NCBI GenBank assembly: GCA_030151225.1
Contig: JASLEG010000253.1
Span: 1-9,138 of the forward strand
DNA from: Burkholderia sp.
GTDB taxonomy: Bacteria; Pseudomonadota; Gammaproteobacteria; Burkholderiales; Burkholderiaceae
Length of the DNA stretch: 9,138 nucleotides
Reading direction: 5' to 3'
Shown here: positions 1-5,783 of the stretch, piece after piece
Layout: each line of letters opens with the position of its first letter
How positions within the stretch are numbered: position 1 is the first letter of the stretch
Notes under the pieces: model-generated
Told to the model about the DNA's origin: nothing
The model's database searches: none
What the model saw: the letters and a program-made list of their open reading frames with translations, nothing else
Program-made: the position numbers and the translations under genes

Positions 1-87
1 ATGTGTTGTGGTCGCACGCCTCTGCAAACGCTTATCGCGGGCAAGGAGGTATGGCGTGAAAAAGTGAGCCACCTGAATCTGATCTGA
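1..87 (+). CDS. Transposase, C-terminal fragment (IS481-like, DDE integrase type)
   Basis: Frame 1 is open from the window edge to a TGA at 85..87 and encodes 28 residues. They include RTPLQTLIAGKEVWREKV and end in LNLI. A 'GRTPxQTL...GK..W.EK' tail just before the stop is characteristic of the C-terminus of IS481/IS3-type integrase-fold transposases, after the catalytic DDE domain. The catalytic residues are upstream of the window and cannot be checked. The stop lies 53 bp inside the proposed IS end. The family call rests on tail resemblance only; an IS3-type element is the alternative. Confidence 0.6.
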   Translation: MCCGRTPLQTLIAGKEVWREKVSHLNLI

Positions 88-123
88 CAGTCATGCACCG
101 TCGGAACGGGTAACTGTCAGATC
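81..123. repeat. Perfect 11-bp inverted repeat inside the IS terminus
   Basis: GATCTGACAGT at 81..91 is matched by ACTGTCAGATC at 113..123 with a 21-nt loop. The left arm contains the transposase stop codon. The hairpin has no T-run, so it is not a canonical intrinsic terminator. It may limit read-through into or out of the element, or be part of the transposase-binding terminus. Confidence 0.6.
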
Positions 124-140
124 GGGTCGCGACTTCTACA

Positions 141-543
141 CTTCAAGTATCGATGCGCTGCGCACATCGAACGGCTCCCCTATTGGGGAGGCCGACGCGA
201 CATGCATGAGCTGCATCCAGACGTCGGCCTGGCTTTCGTCGAGTTGGACGCCGGTGAACCTAATCACCACGTCGCGGCGGCTGATCAAGATGTGATCGTT
301 GAGAAAGCGTCGCTGGTGGGTTTTCGACAGAGGGGCGAACAGGCTGCTTCGGGCAATGTGATTTGGCATTGCCCGCATGGTCGGCTCGAGGCCGGGCAGG
401 AACATTTGGCGAGGCCGTGCGAGCTCGCGTGCCGCACGCTCTTGAATTCGCGACCACATCTCAGTGCTTAGGACGCTTGGAGGCTGCGGCGATTCGAGCG
501 CCCTCTGCGAGCGGAGCGCATCTTTGCCTTGCGAAGCATTCAT
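141..543 (-). pseudogene. trfA: TrfA-family plasmid/element replication initiator, interrupted by IS
   Basis: The frame starts at ATG 543..541 and codes for about 134 residues before running into the IS end, where a TAG appears at 138..136. TrfA proteins bind iterons at an origin and start replication of RK2-like plasmids and of some integrative elements. The family's N-terminal part is recognisable: FLPGLEPTMRAMPNHIARSSLF (residues about 48-69), then ISRRDVVIRFTGVQLDE and a Trp-rich segment followed by SPIGEPFDV. Family members are usually well over 250 residues, so the C-terminal winged-helix part is missing. The start is chosen because it overlaps the upstream stop as ATGA (543..540); a longer frame from 600 would intrude into the preceding gene. 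The remainder may lie beyond the IS, left of the window. Origin iterons are not visible here. Confidence 0.75.
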
Positions 544-719
544 CGCTCGGCCCCCGTGCTGTAGTCGTAACCTTGCCGCTTGGCGTCGCCCTCGATCCAA
601 CCGGAAAGGTAAGAGAAGGCGTCAAGACTGGCGGGGCATGGCGTCATGGCTCGGCCGGTTTCGCCGGCCTCAAAGCCAGCCCGCCAAGCATCGGAATCAA
701 TCCGCGGGCCGATGTTCAT
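540..719 (-). CDS. Ribosome modulation factor (RMF)/CrpP-like small protein
   Basis: This 59-residue protein has the core SDAWRAGFEAGETGR, then a CP pair, then FSYLSGWIEGDAKRQG. The same order of G-(F/Y)-x-A-G-x-x-G-(R), a Cys-Pro pair and (W/Y)-L-x-G-W-x-E is seen in E. coli RMF (55 aa), which dimerises 70S ribosomes in stationary phase, and in the plasmid/phage-borne CrpP-like relatives. ATG at 719..717 is preferred over an in-frame ATG at 848 because it overlaps the stop of the upstream gene as ATGA and gives family-like length. Its own stop overlaps the trfA start in the same way, so translation is probably coupled across three genes. Whether this copy acts on ribosomes is unknown; family assignment is from the motif. 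Confidence 0.7.
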   Translation of the reverse strand: MNIGPRIDSDAWRAGFEAGETGRAMTPCPASLDAFSYLSGWIEGDAKRQGYDYSTGAER

Positions 720-1045
720 CGCGCCCCCTGGGCTGGCGACCGAGATTCGACCGTTTGGCGCTGCCAGGCTGCTTGCTGCGCTTTTGTTGGCCGGCCGCAG
801 GGGCGTCGGGCTGCAGGGGGCGGTGGTTCCCGACTTGCGTTGATCCAAGCAAGAACGTCACTTTCCCACCAGCACAGCCGCCGGCTGTTGGGCATCTTGA
901 AAGGGCGTGGGATCAGGTGGAGGTACTTGGCGTTCGTCGCGCAAGTACGAATGGTCGTCGGTGCTTTACCGATCAGTCGGGAGAGTTCTTCGATGAATAA
1001 GACGCGTACTGGCGCGTCTCCCTGGACGGGGAACGGGGCGGACAT
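716..1045 (-). CDS. AlpA-like helix-turn-helix DNA-binding protein
   Basis: A 109-residue protein. Residues about 14-67 form a short winged-helix/AlpA (MerR-like) domain: VLFIEELSRLIGKAPTTIR is the HTH, then an IPRPFK segment and WWESDVLAWI, the usual end of such domains. The basic tail contains RRPCGRPTKAQQ, an AT-hook-like GRP motif often found in this group. Proteins of this type act as excisionase or transcription regulators of integrated elements. ATG 1045..1043 is preceded by GAGGTG at a short distance. It is the first gene of a three-gene unit with the RMF-like and trfA genes. A role as repressor or activator of replication/excision is inferred from position. Confidence 0.7.
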   Translation of the reverse strand: MSAPFPVQGDAPVRVLFIEELSRLIGKAPTTIRTCATNAKYLHLIPRPFKMPNSRRLCWWESDVLAWINASREPPPPAARRPCGRPTKAQQAAWQRQTVESRSPAQGAR

Positions 1046-1090
1046 GACACCTCACACGGGCTCGAAAGCGCGGTGAGGGGTAGGTGTCAA
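1046..1090 (-). promoter_or_regulatory. Putative promoter and operator of the alpA-rmf-trfA operon
   Basis: On the minus strand a perfect TTGACA lies at 1090..1085. At 17 bp spacing only a weak -10 candidate (TTTCGA, 1067..1062) is found. GACACCT at 1088..1082 is repeated inverted as AGGTGTC at 1052..1046, and an inner CCTCAC/GTGAGG pair is present. One arm overlaps the -35 box and the other the ribosome-binding site, which suits autoregulation by the HTH protein. The weak -10 limits confidence. Confidence 0.4.
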
Positions 1091-1360
1091 CAGTCCTCAC
1101 GTGTGTGGGCCCCGTGCGGGTGTCTGGCGGACATCGAGCAGGACTGTAATGAACGTTTGCGCTTCGTGCATTACTGTCTTTGCCCCCGACGCCTTAGTTG
1201 TTCAAAGGCGCAGCGTTTCGTGTCGAGCTATCCCATACACTGACTTCGCTCGACGCTCCAGCGTCATCGCGGCAGCGCAGAACGTCGCCGCAAATCCAGC
1301 ATTCCTGGCCATGATTCTGGCAGTCATGAATGCCGACGTGGGAGAAGATAGTACAAAAGA
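1091..1360. other. Element end with no convincing gene
   Basis: No family-like protein is seen on either strand. A plus-strand frame of about 100 codons beginning near 1149 has a weak AGGA upstream but resembles nothing known to me and reads straight through the terminator hairpin at 1362..1387, so it is probably chance. Base composition is noticeably more A/T-rich towards 1320..1480 than in the core genes to the right. No integrase gene or remnant was recognised between the operon and the tRNA. Confidence 0.4.
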
Positions 1361-1387
1361 AAATGTCCCGTCAACTGACGGGACATT
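1355..1387 (-). terminator. Intrinsic terminator downstream of tRNA-Val
   Basis: AATGTCCCGTC (1362..1372) pairs with GACGGGACATT (1377..1387), an 11-bp stem with a 4-nt loop. Reading the minus strand, the stem runs into TTTTCTTTTG, so termination is leftward. It would end transcription coming out of the tRNA-Val gene 92 bp upstream and insulate the alpA operon. On the plus strand no T-run follows. Confidence 0.7.
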
Positions 1388-1417
1388 CTTGGGACAACCA
1401 GAGGTAGAATTTACTCT

Positions 1418-1439
1418 AACTCGACATGAATATCGAGTT
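1418..1439. repeat. Small inverted repeat between terminator and tRNA
   Basis: AACTCGA (1418..1424) and TCGAGTT (1433..1439) form a 7-bp stem with an 8-nt loop, 41 bp from the tRNA 3' end. It may be a recombinase arm site or nothing; there is no direct support. Confidence 0.3.
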
Positions 1440-1479
1440 GTACGAGCATCGATAAACCCCTGATTCTTCGGGAATTCTT

Positions 1480-1554
1480 TGGTGGGCGGTACTGGGATCG
1501 AACCAGTGACCCCTGCCGTGTGAAGGCAGTGCTCTACCGCTGAGCTAACCGCCC
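1480..1554 (-). tRNA. tRNA-Val (anticodon CAC)
   Basis: The full cloverleaf can be folded by eye. The acceptor stem is GGGCGGT/ACCGCCC; the D arm is GCTC...GAGC; the anticodon stem is CTGCC/GGCAG with loop TTCACAC (CAC at 1522..1520); the variable loop is GGGTC; the T arm is ACTGG/CCAGT with TTCGATC. Discriminator A and an encoded CCA (1482..1480) follow, 75 nt in all. It reads GTG codons. The gene is intact, and the left-hand element begins at its 3' end, the side where tyrosine integrases usually recombine and restore the tRNA. Confidence 0.97.
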
Positions 1555-1566
1555 AAAGAGCCTTGA

Positions 1567-1595
1567 ATTATGACGGGGCTTGGTAACTTCGTCAA
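1567..1595 (-). promoter_or_regulatory. Sigma70 promoter of tRNA-Val
   Basis: On the minus strand TTGACG (1595..1590) is separated by exactly 17 bp from CATAAT (1572..1567), with the tRNA 5' end 12 bp further on. This is close to consensus, and the short leader is normal for a tRNA gene. Between here and the LysR stop (1596..1703) there are only imperfect hairpins: CGATTCG 1630..1636 with CGAATCG 1658..1664, and CATCC 1616..1620 with GGATG 1625..1629. Neither is followed by a T-run. Confidence 0.85.
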
Positions 1596-1703
1596 GCACT
1601 TTTTTCGTCTCATTCCATCCGGCGGGATGCGATTCGTGCCGTGGCGGTGCCGTTGCGCGAATCGAGGCGTGACTATAACGGCATCGTTCACTTTTTTCCA
1701 GCA

Positions 1704-2618
1704 TTATTTTTCACCGGCATGTCCGCCTGCCTCCGAACGACGGATCGCCGCGTCGAGGCAGGCGTCGAAACGCGTGGCCACCGGCTCCTCGCCGCCCGCG
1801 CGGCGCAGCCGCAGCGTGCGTGATTCGAGCGTGTCGCCGGCCAGCGGCCGGAACGCGAGCCGCTCGCCCCCCACCCGGTGCAGCGCGCGCGGCACCAGCG
1901 CCACGCCCATCCCGAAGCCGACCATCGACAGCACCGTTTGCCACAGCCGCGCCTCGTGGCGGATCAGCGGGCTGAAGCCGGCCGCGATGCACTGCGCGAC
2001 GATCAGGTCGTGATAGTGAGGCGCCGCGTCGCGCGGGAACAGGATGAAAGGCTCGGCCGCCAGCGCGTCGAGCGCCACGCGGCGACGCCGTGCGAGCGGG
2101 TGCGCGGCCGGCAGGCAGCACACGAACGGTTCGGTGTAGATCGTGGCCGCGTCCACGTCGGGCGGAAACGCACCCCAGTGCGCATAGCCGATGTCGATCT
2201 GCCCGCGCCGGATCGCGCTGGCCTGGTCCTGCGTATTCATCTCCTTGAGCACGATCTCGACGTTCGGGTTGTCGCGCTCGAACTCCTCGACCGCCTCGGG
2301 CAGCCCGCGATACAGCATCGAGTTGACGAAACCCACGCGCAGCCGCCCGGCCAGGCCCGAGGCCGAGCGCATCGTGAGCCGCCGCGCCTCGTCGGCCTGC
2401 AGCAGCAGGCGCCGCGCCTCGCCGAGCAGCACCGCGCCGGCATTGGTCAGCGCCACCGACTTGTTGCTGCGCTCGAGCAACTGCACGCCGAGCTCGCCCT
2501 CGAGCTTGCGGATGTCGAAGCTCAGCGCGGGCTGCGAGATGAACAGCCGCTTCGCCGCGCGACCGAAATGCAGTTCCTCGGCCACCGCTGCGAAGTAACG
2601 CAATTGCTTGAGGTCCAT
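1704..2618 (-). CDS. LysR-type transcriptional regulator (CatR/BenM-like)
   Basis: A 304-residue protein, normal length for the family. Residues 1-60 are the winged HTH: LRYFAAVAEELHFGRAAKRL, then ISQPALSFDIRKLE and LGVQLLER, followed by VALTNAG. A linker helix leads to a periplasmic-binding-protein-like effector domain from about residue 90 (RLRVGFVNS, then RRGQIDIGYAH). The 'AEELHFGRAA' wording and the effector domain place it nearest the BenM/CatM/CatR group, which sense aromatic or dicarboxylic acids. That resemblance does not fix the inducer here. It diverges from the acyl-CoA dehydrogenase gene across 115 bp, the usual arrangement for a LysR regulator activating its neighbour and repressing itself. 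The start is the ATG at 2618, giving the canonical MDLKQLRYF opening. Confidence 0.92.
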   Translation of the reverse strand: MDLKQLRYFAAVAEELHFGRAAKRLFISQPALSFDIRKLEGELGVQLLERSNKSVALTNAGAVLLGEARRLLLQADEARRLTMRSASGLAGRLRVGFVNSMLYRGLPEAVEEFERDNPNVEIVLKEMNTQDQASAIRRGQIDIGYAHWGAFPPDVDAATIYTEPFVCCLPAAHPLARRRRVALDALAAEPFILFPRDAAPHYHDLIVAQCIAAGFSPLIRHEARLWQTVLSMVGFGMGVALVPRALHRVGGERLAFRPLAGDTLESRTLRLRRAGGEEPVATRFDACLDAAIRRSEAGGHAGEK

Positions 2619-2733
2619 CCGATCCTCGTCGTCGACGATAAGCAGCGTCTATCGTACGTGACAAATCCTGTATTGGACGTTTATCGATCGCGAACCTACG
2701 CTCGTCGAACAAAAGCCGACAGGAGACGATTCC
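2619..2733. promoter_or_regulatory. Divergent LysR / acyl-CoA dehydrogenase control region
   Basis: The gap is more A/T-rich than its flanks. TATCGTACGTGA (2650..2661) recurs approximately as TATCGATCGCGA (2682..2693), 32 bp on (about three helical turns), matching at 9 of 12 positions. Between them TAC (2655..2657) and GTA (2670..2672) flank 12 bp, near the loose dyad style of LysR sites. A weak plus-strand promoter candidate is TTGGAC (2673..2678), 18 bp, TACGCT (2697..2702). AGGAG at 2721..2725 is the ribosome-binding site of the dehydrogenase, 8 bp before its ATG. The operator assignment is inference. Confidence 0.45.
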
Positions 2734-4500
2734 ATGAACGACCTCAGTCATACCCCCGTCGCGGCGGCCGGCAATATCCCCGACAGCCGCGGCATCAATT
2801 TCTTCGACAGCGATCCCGAATACGCGGCGCTGCTGCGCCTGCATCTCGGTGACGCCCATTACGCGGCGCTCGAGCCCACCCTGCGCTCGCTCGGCCAGCG
2901 CGCCTCCGACGAACTCGACCGCTGGGCACTGCGCGCCGACAAGCACCCGCCCGTGCTCGAGGCGCGCACCCGGCGCGGCGAGCCGCTGCAGCGCATCGAC
3001 AAGCACCCCGACTACGTCGCGCTCGAGCGCGTGGCCTATGCCGAACTCGGTCTCGCGGCGATGAACCACGAAGCCGATCCGCCGCCGCCGCTGGTCAAGT
3101 ACGCGCTGACTTTCCTGTTCGTGCAGGCCGAGTTCGGCCTGTGCTGCCCGGTCAGCATGACCGATTCGCTCACGCACACGTTGCGCCGCTTCGGCTCGCG
3201 CGAGCTGGTCGAACGCTACCTGCCGCGGCTCGCCTCGCGCGACTTCGACACGCTGTTCCAGGGGGCGATGTTCATGACCGAGCAGGCGGCCGGCTCCGAC
3301 GTGGGCGCGATCGCCACGCGCGCCGTGCGCGAGGGCGGCAGGGACGGCGAGTCCGTCTGGCGCCTGTACGGCGACAAGTGGTTCTGCTCGAATCCCGACG
3401 CGGACCTCGCGATGGTGCTCGCGCGCCCCGACGACGCGCCGCCCGGCATCCGCGGGCTCGGCCTGTTCCTGCTGCCGAAGACGCTGCCCGACGGCAGCCG
3501 CAACGCCTATCGCATCGTGCGCCTGAAGGACAAGCTCGGCAGCCGTTCGATGGCGAGCGGCGAGATCGCGCTCGAGGGCGCGCAGGCCTGGCTGATCGGC
3601 GAGGTCGGGCGCGGCTTCCACCAGATGGCGGAGATGATCAACCTGTCGCGGCTGTCGAACGGCGTGCGCGCGGCCGGCCTGATGCGGCGCGCGCTGACCG
3701 AGGCGCTGCACGTCGCGCGCCACCGCGAGGCGTTCGGGCGCCGCCTGATCGACATGCCCCTGATGCGCCGCCAGTTGCTGAAGATGCTGCTGCCGGCCGA
3801 ACAGGCGCGCTCGATGTTCATCCATCTGGCGATGCGCATGGGCGACGCCGCGGCAGGCGACGCGCAGGCCGCGTCCTGCGTGCGGGTGCTCACGCCGCTC
3901 GTGAAGTTCCGCGCCTGCCGCGACGCGCGCCGCGTGACCGGCGACGCGATGGAGGTGCGCGGCGGCACCGGCTACATCGAGGAGTGGAGCGATGCGCGGC
4001 TCGTGCGCGACGCGCATCTCGGCTCGATCTGGGAAGGCACGAGCAACATCGTGGCGCTCGACGTGGGCCGCGCGATCCATCACGATCACGCGCTCGCGCC
4101 GCTGCGCGCGTGGCTGCAGGGGCTGCTCGACGCTGCGCGGCTGCCCGATCGCAGTCGCCACCCGCTGTCGGCCACGCTCGCGCGCACCTGCGAGATGGCC
4201 GGCGCGGTGGCGGAGGCACGCGACGACGAACACATGCGCCATGCGGCCACGGCGCTGTACAACGTCACCACCGCGATCCTGATGGCCGTCGACGGCATGC
4301 GGCTCGCGCCCGATTACCGCCGCCTCGCGCTCGCCCACCTCGTGCTGCGCCACCGGCTGATGCCGGTCGATCCGCTCGGGCGCGATGGCGCCGACGGGCA
4401 GGACGCGATCGTCGGCGCGCTGCTGAACGACCGCGCGATCACGCTCGATGCCGCGCTGCGACTCGTGCCCGATACCGGGTTGGCCGGGGTGGCGGCGTGA
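2734..4500 (+). CDS. AidB-like acyl-CoA dehydrogenase
   Basis: A 588-residue flavoprotein, longer than typical short/medium-chain enzymes (about 380) and near the length of the AidB branch (541 in E. coli). Landmarks are the flavin-site segment MFMTEQAAGSDVGA (residues 179-192), YGDKWFCSNPDADL, LPDGSRNAYRIVRLKDKLGS (typical AidB wording), RGGTGYIEE (409-417) and SIWEGTSNIVALD, with E434 at the position of the catalytic glutamate of acyl-CoA dehydrogenases. A helical C-terminal extension follows. The usual reaction is FAD-dependent alpha,beta-oxidation of an acyl-CoA passing electrons to ETF. E. coli AidB itself is linked to alkylation damage and DNA binding, but the setting here, overlapping a CoA-transferase and beside a carboxylate transporter and LysR gene, favours metabolism. 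The start ATG follows AGGAGAC at 2721. The substrate is unknown. Confidence 0.88.
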   Translation: MNDLSHTPVAAAGNIPDSRGINFFDSDPEYAALLRLHLGDAHYAALEPTLRSLGQRASDELDRWALRADKHPPVLEARTRRGEPLQRIDKHPDYVALERVAYAELGLAAMNHEADPPPPLVKYALTFLFVQAEFGLCCPVSMTDSLTHTLRRFGSRELVERYLPRLASRDFDTLFQGAMFMTEQAAGSDVGAIATRAVREGGRDGESVWRLYGDKWFCSNPDADLAMVLARPDDAPPGIRGLGLFLLPKTLPDGSRNAYRIVRLKDKLGSRSMASGEIALEGAQAWLIGEVGRGFHQMAEMINLSRLSNGVRAAGLMRRALTEALHVARHREAFGRRLIDMPLMRRQLLKMLLPAEQARSMFIHLAMRMGDAAAGDAQAASCVRVLTPLVKFRACRDARRVTGDAMEVRGGTGYIEEWSDARLVRDAHLGSIWEGTSNIVALDVGRAIHHDHALAPLRAWLQGLLDAARLPDRSRHPLSATLARTCEMAGAVAEARDDEHMRHAATALYNVTTAILMAVDGMRLAPDYRRLALAHLVLRHRLMPVDPLGRDGADGQDAIVGALLNDRAITLDAALRLVPDTGLAGVAA

Positions 4501-5690
4501 GCGCCGGGCTCGGTGCGCTCGACGGCCTGAAGGTCGTCGACCTGAGCCGCGTGCTGGGCGGCCCGTACTGCACGCAGGTGCTGGCCGATCACGGCGCGCG
4601 GGTGGTCAAGGTGGAGCCGCCCGCCGGCGACGAGACGCGCGGCTGGGGCCCGCCGTTCCATCACGACGACGCGTGGTACTTCGCGGGCGTGAATCGCAAC
4701 AAGGCCGGCATCGTGCTCGATCTCGGCGCGCCGGAAGGGCGCGAGGTGCTCTGGCAGTTGCTGGCCGATGCCGACGTGCTGGTGGAGAACTTCAAGCCCG
4801 GCACGCTCGCGCGCTGGGGGTTCGATTTCGCGCGCGACCTGCAGCCGAGGCTGCCGCGCCTGATCCATTGCGCGATCACGGGCTTCGGGCCGGACGGCCC
4901 GCTCGGCGGCCTGCCCGGCTACGACGCGGTGATCCAGGCGATGGCCGGCCTGATGAGCGTGAACGGCGAGCGCGACGGCGGCCCGCTGCGCATCGGCCTG
5001 CCCGTGGTGGACATGGTGACCGGGCTCAACGCCGTGGCCGGCATCCTGCTCGCGCTGGCCGAGCGCGAGAAGAGCGGGCGCGGCCAGTCGATCGACATCG
5101 CGCTCTACGACTGCGGGGTGTCGCTGCTGCATCCGCATCTGCCGAACTTCTTCGGCTCGGGCCGCGTGACCGAGCGCAGCGGCAACGCGCATCCGAACAT
5201 CGCGCCCTACGACAGCTATGCCACCGGCACCGGGCCGCTGTTCCTCGCGGTCGGCAACGACCGGCAGTTCGCGAAGCTCTGCGAGCGGCTCGGCCTGGCC
5301 GAGCTGCCCGCCGACGCGCGCTTCGCCGACAACCGCAGCCGTTGCGCGCATCGCCCCGAGCTGAAGGCGGCGCTCGAAGCCGCGCTCGCCGCGCACGACG
5401 GCGCGCAGCTGGCCGGCGAGCTGATGGCGCTCGGCGTGCCGTGCGGGCCGGTGCAGACCGTCGACGCCGTGGTCGAGGCCGCGCATACGCGGCATCGGCG
5501 GATGATCGTCGAGATCGGCGGCTATCGCGGCACTGCCTCGCCGATCAAGCTGTCGCGCACGCCGGCCACCTATCGGACGGCGCCGCCCACGCTCGGCCGC
5601 GACACGCAGGCCGTGCTCGACGCGCTGGGCGTCGCGCCCGAGCTGCAGCAACTGCTCGCGGCGGCCGGCGTGCTGAGGGAGACGGTGTAG
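4497..5690 (+). CDS. Family III (CaiB/BaiF-type) CoA-transferase
   Basis: The start is taken as GTG 4497..4499, overlapping the upstream TGA as GTGA, with GGGGTGG just before it. This gives 397 residues, the normal size, and begins right before the conserved N-terminus LKVVDLSRVLGGPYCTQVLA. Also present are DHGARVVKVEPPAGDETRGW, NRNKAGIVLDL, VLVENFKPGTLARWG and, at residues 169-175, PVVDMVT, where D172 matches the catalytic aspartate that forms the acyl anhydride and then the CoA thioester in this family. These enzymes move CoA from a donor such as succinyl-CoA to a carboxylic acid without ATP. The overlap implies translational coupling with the dehydrogenase, so it probably makes the CoA ester that the dehydrogenase oxidises. 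Donor and acceptor cannot be read from sequence. Confidence 0.9.
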   Translation: MSAGLGALDGLKVVDLSRVLGGPYCTQVLADHGARVVKVEPPAGDETRGWGPPFHHDDAWYFAGVNRNKAGIVLDLGAPEGREVLWQLLADADVLVENFKPGTLARWGFDFARDLQPRLPRLIHCAITGFGPDGPLGGLPGYDAVIQAMAGLMSVNGERDGGPLRIGLPVVDMVTGLNAVAGILLALAEREKSGRGQSIDIALYDCGVSLLHPHLPNFFGSGRVTERSGNAHPNIAPYDSYATGTGPLFLAVGNDRQFAKLCERLGLAELPADARFADNRSRCAHRPELKAALEAALAAHDGAQLAGELMALGVPCGPVQTVDAVVEAAHTRHRRMIVEIGGYRGTASPIKLSRTPATYRTAPPTLGRDTQAVLDALGVAPELQQLLAAAGVLRETV

Positions 5691-5783
5691 CAGCCCGGGT
5701 TGACGCTTCAGCGTATCGGCGTTTCGGAGCCCATCACGACAAACCCCGCCGGCGATCGACCGGCGGCGGAACGGAGACAGACG
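5691..5783 (+). promoter_or_regulatory. Leader of the symporter gene with a hairpin before the RBS
   Basis: CCGCCGG (5746..5752) and CCGGCGG (5760..5766) form a 7-bp GC stem with a 7-nt loop, 6 bp ahead of the GGAG ribosome-binding site (5773..5776). A small ACGC/GCGT hairpin lies at 5703..5714. TTGACG at 5700..5705 could be a -35, but no good -10 is found, so the symporter is more likely read from the upstream genes. The stem lacks a T-run; it may protect mRNA or tune translation. Confidence 0.4.

Larger units (their letters stand above)
1..140 (+). mobile_element. Right end of an IS481-like insertion sequence (truncated by window edge)
   Basis: The segment contains the 3' end of a transposase frame and ends in CTTCTACA at 133..140. 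Read from the outside on the minus strand this is TGTAGAAGTCGCGACC, and a 5'-TGT terminus is typical of IS481-family elements. The neighbouring trfA-type frame is intact up to about position 141 and is then lost, which places the junction at 140/141. The left end, the second inverted repeat and any target duplication lie outside the window, so family and exact boundary are inferred. Confidence 0.6.

Noticed and set aside
43..59. AAGGAGGT followed at once by ATG, resembling a strong ribosome-binding site
   Set aside because: The ATG is directly adjacent (no spacing) and the frame stops after two codons (ATG GCG TGA); the bases are explained as transposase codons.
363..1076. Plus-strand frame of 237 codons opposite the trfA, RMF-like and AlpA genes
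   Set aside because: Antisense to three genes with recognisable family motifs and ATGA couplings; no motif of its own.
1101..1463. Plus-strand frame of 120 codons between the alpA operon and the tRNA
   Set aside because: No recognisable domain, weak start context, and it runs through a strong terminator hairpin; not enough to call a gene.
1646..1680. TATAAC with TTG-rich DNA upstream as a plus-strand promoter facing lysR
   Set aside because: Spacing to any -35-like hexamer is poor and no plus-strand gene follows; probably chance in the short A/T-rich gap.
1711..4353. Very long minus-strand open frame (880 codons) across the lysR and dehydrogenase genes
   Set aside because: It overlaps recognised genes on both strands; its translation is Arg/Ala/His-rich low-complexity sequence typical of shadow frames in GC-rich DNA.
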